Below are positions 7,312 through 8,262 of a stretch of 8,262 bases of DNA, one piece after another. The DNA is from Pseudobdellovibrio sp. (GTDB lineage Bacteria; Bdellovibrionota; Bdellovibrionia; Bdellovibrionales; Bdellovibrionaceae): positions 1 through 8,262 of the forward strand of contig JANWIU010000098.1 of NCBI GenBank assembly GCA_025449725.1. Direction: 5' to 3'. The translations under genes and the position numbers were made by a program. The notes under the pieces were generated by a model. It worked only from the letters and a program-made list of their open reading frames with translations. It did no database searches and was not told the DNA's origin. Position 1 is the first letter of the stretch. Every line of letters starts with the position of its first letter.

Positions 7312-8262
7312 CTACTTACGTCCGTAATCGTCTTGGTACCGGGTGATATCGTCTTCACCGAAGTAGCTGCCGACCTGTACTTCAATAATCTCAAGGACTG
7401 AGGCGCCACGGTTATGCACGCGGTGTTTGGCTTTTACCGGAATAAAAATATTGTCGCCCTGTTGAAGGACGTGTTCTTTGTCGTTTAAGGTAACCACGGC
7501 CTCACCTCTTACAACGACCCAGTGTTCAGCGCGCTTTTCGTGAGACTGATAAGAAAGTTTCTGCCCTGGCTCTACGCGAATTATTTTAGATTTAAAATAA
7601 CTTTCATCTCTCAGGATTTCAAACCGCCCCCAAGGGCGATTTTCAAAAATATGATCCTTTGTGATTTTATCGTCGTTAGTTTTAAGGGAATCGACAAGAT
7701 CTTTTACCTTTTGTGATTCACCCTTTTTACAAATCAGTAAGGCATCTGCTGTATCTACGACAATCAAATCGTCACAACCGATAAAGCTGTAATTTTTCTT
7801 CAGCTTAGAGAACACGGCATTATTTTTCGAACTTACTTGAACCGGTTTTTTCTTTAAAGACTGCGGTTCAAACGGAGCGCTTTCAGTCACTTCAACCAAC
7901 GCATCCCACGAACCCACATCGCTCCAGCCGATATCGCAAGGCACACAGCGAAGCTCATCTGAACTTAATTTTTCCACTATGGCATAATCGATAGAAATAT
8001 TTTTTAAGCGCGAATAAATCTCAGCAATATTATTCAAGTCTGGATTTAATTTATCAATTTGATTCCAGATTTCGGGCTCGTGCTTTTTAAACAGGTCAAT
8101 CATCACTTGCGCTTTAAAAATAAAAATTCCGGCATTCCAAAAATAATGGCCATCCGCCACAAATGATTTTGCTTTTTCTATTGTGGGTTTTTCATGAAAC
8201 TTTAAAACCTCAGTCGCACGTTCAGTATTCAGCGCCCGTTCTTTTACCTGAACGTAACCAAA
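7312..8262 (-). CDS. manC: Mannose-1-phosphate guanylyltransferase ManC with C-terminal mannose-6-phosphate isomerase-type cupin, 5' end outside window
   Basis: ManC (AlgA/CpsB/WbpW type) makes GDP-mannose and PPi from mannose 1-phosphate and GTP. Bifunctional members also interconvert fructose 6-phosphate and mannose 6-phosphate. The visible 316 residues begin in the middle of the nucleotidyltransferase domain with FGYVQVKE. They continue with KFHEKPT, YFWNAGIFIF, SIDYAIVEK and DIGWSDVGSW, all sugar-nucleotide-binding blocks of ManC. A linker (DLIVVDTADALLI) leads to a cupin from about visible residue 209: RPWGRFEI, LSYQSHEKRAEHWVVVRG, IPVKAKHRVHN and the terminal IEVQVGSYFGEDDITRYQDDYGR. 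A full-length protein would be about 460-480 residues, so roughly the first third is missing, including the GxGxR nucleotide loop. The stop TAG lies 2 bp before pstC, placing it at the head of, or inside, the same operon. The cupin has HEKRAEH where many homologues have HHHRAEH, so isomerase activity is less certain than the transferase role. Confidence 0.93.
   Translation of the reverse strand, partial: FGYVQVKERALNTERATEVLKFHEKPTIEKAKSFVADGHYFWNAGIFIFKAQVMIDLFKKHEPEIWNQIDKLNPDLNNIAEIYSRLKNISIDYAIVEKLSSDELRCVPCDIGWSDVGSWDALVEVTESAPFEPQSLKKKPVQVSSKNNAVFSKLKKNYSFIGCDDLIVVDTADALLICKKGESQKVKDLVDSLKTNDDKITKDHIFENRPWGRFEILRDESYFKSKIIRVEPGQKLSYQSHEKRAEHWVVVRGEAVVTLNDKEHVLQQGDNIFIPVKAKHRVHNRGASVLEIIEVQVGSYFGEDDITRYQDDYGRK

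Noticed and set aside
7522..7716. Plus-strand open frame opposite the manC cupin region
   Set aside because: Antisense shadow of a conserved cupin domain with no supporting signals.

Overview
The window is 8.26 kb of ordinary-looking chromosome from a Gram-negative bacterium. Base composition is mixed (mid-40s % GC by eye). Every gene I can support lies on the minus strand. LPS-type heptose genes (gmhA and a GT9 glycosyltransferase) point to a Gram-negative envelope. The combination with a membrane pyrophosphatase and a cupin-fused ManC would fit Bdellovibrionota or another delta-like lineage, but that placement is a guess. I see no tRNA or rRNA, CRISPR array, insertion sequence, phage gene or attachment site.

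In transcription order (right to left) the genes are manC (5' part beyond the window), pstC, pstA, pstB, galU, gmhA, a GT9 glycosyltransferase, then an 88-bp gap with a likely promoter, then hppA running off the left edge. From manC to the glycosyltransferase the genes are separated by 14 bp at most. Three junctions are one-base TAATG overlaps (pstC/pstA, pstB/galU, gmhA/GT9) and pstA/pstB overlap by 7 bp. This looks like one operon with translational coupling.

Functionally the operon mixes high-affinity phosphate import (the permease and ATPase of the Pst ABC transporter) with nucleotide-sugar and envelope-polysaccharide synthesis: GDP-mannose (ManC), UDP-glucose (GalU), the first step to ADP-heptose (GmhA) and a heptosyltransferase-type enzyme. 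ManC and GalU both release pyrophosphate, and the next gene downstream, hppA, encodes an ion-pumping membrane pyrophosphatase. The phosphate-binding protein gene pstS and the regulator phoU are not beside the transporter genes.

The main anomaly is an in-frame TGA (456-458) in hppA. The same frame continues beyond it for 151 intact codons that carry the conserved C-terminal catalytic motifs, to the window edge. The candidates are a sequencing or assembly error, a recent nonsense mutation, or readthrough/recoding. I found no convincing undescribed system here.
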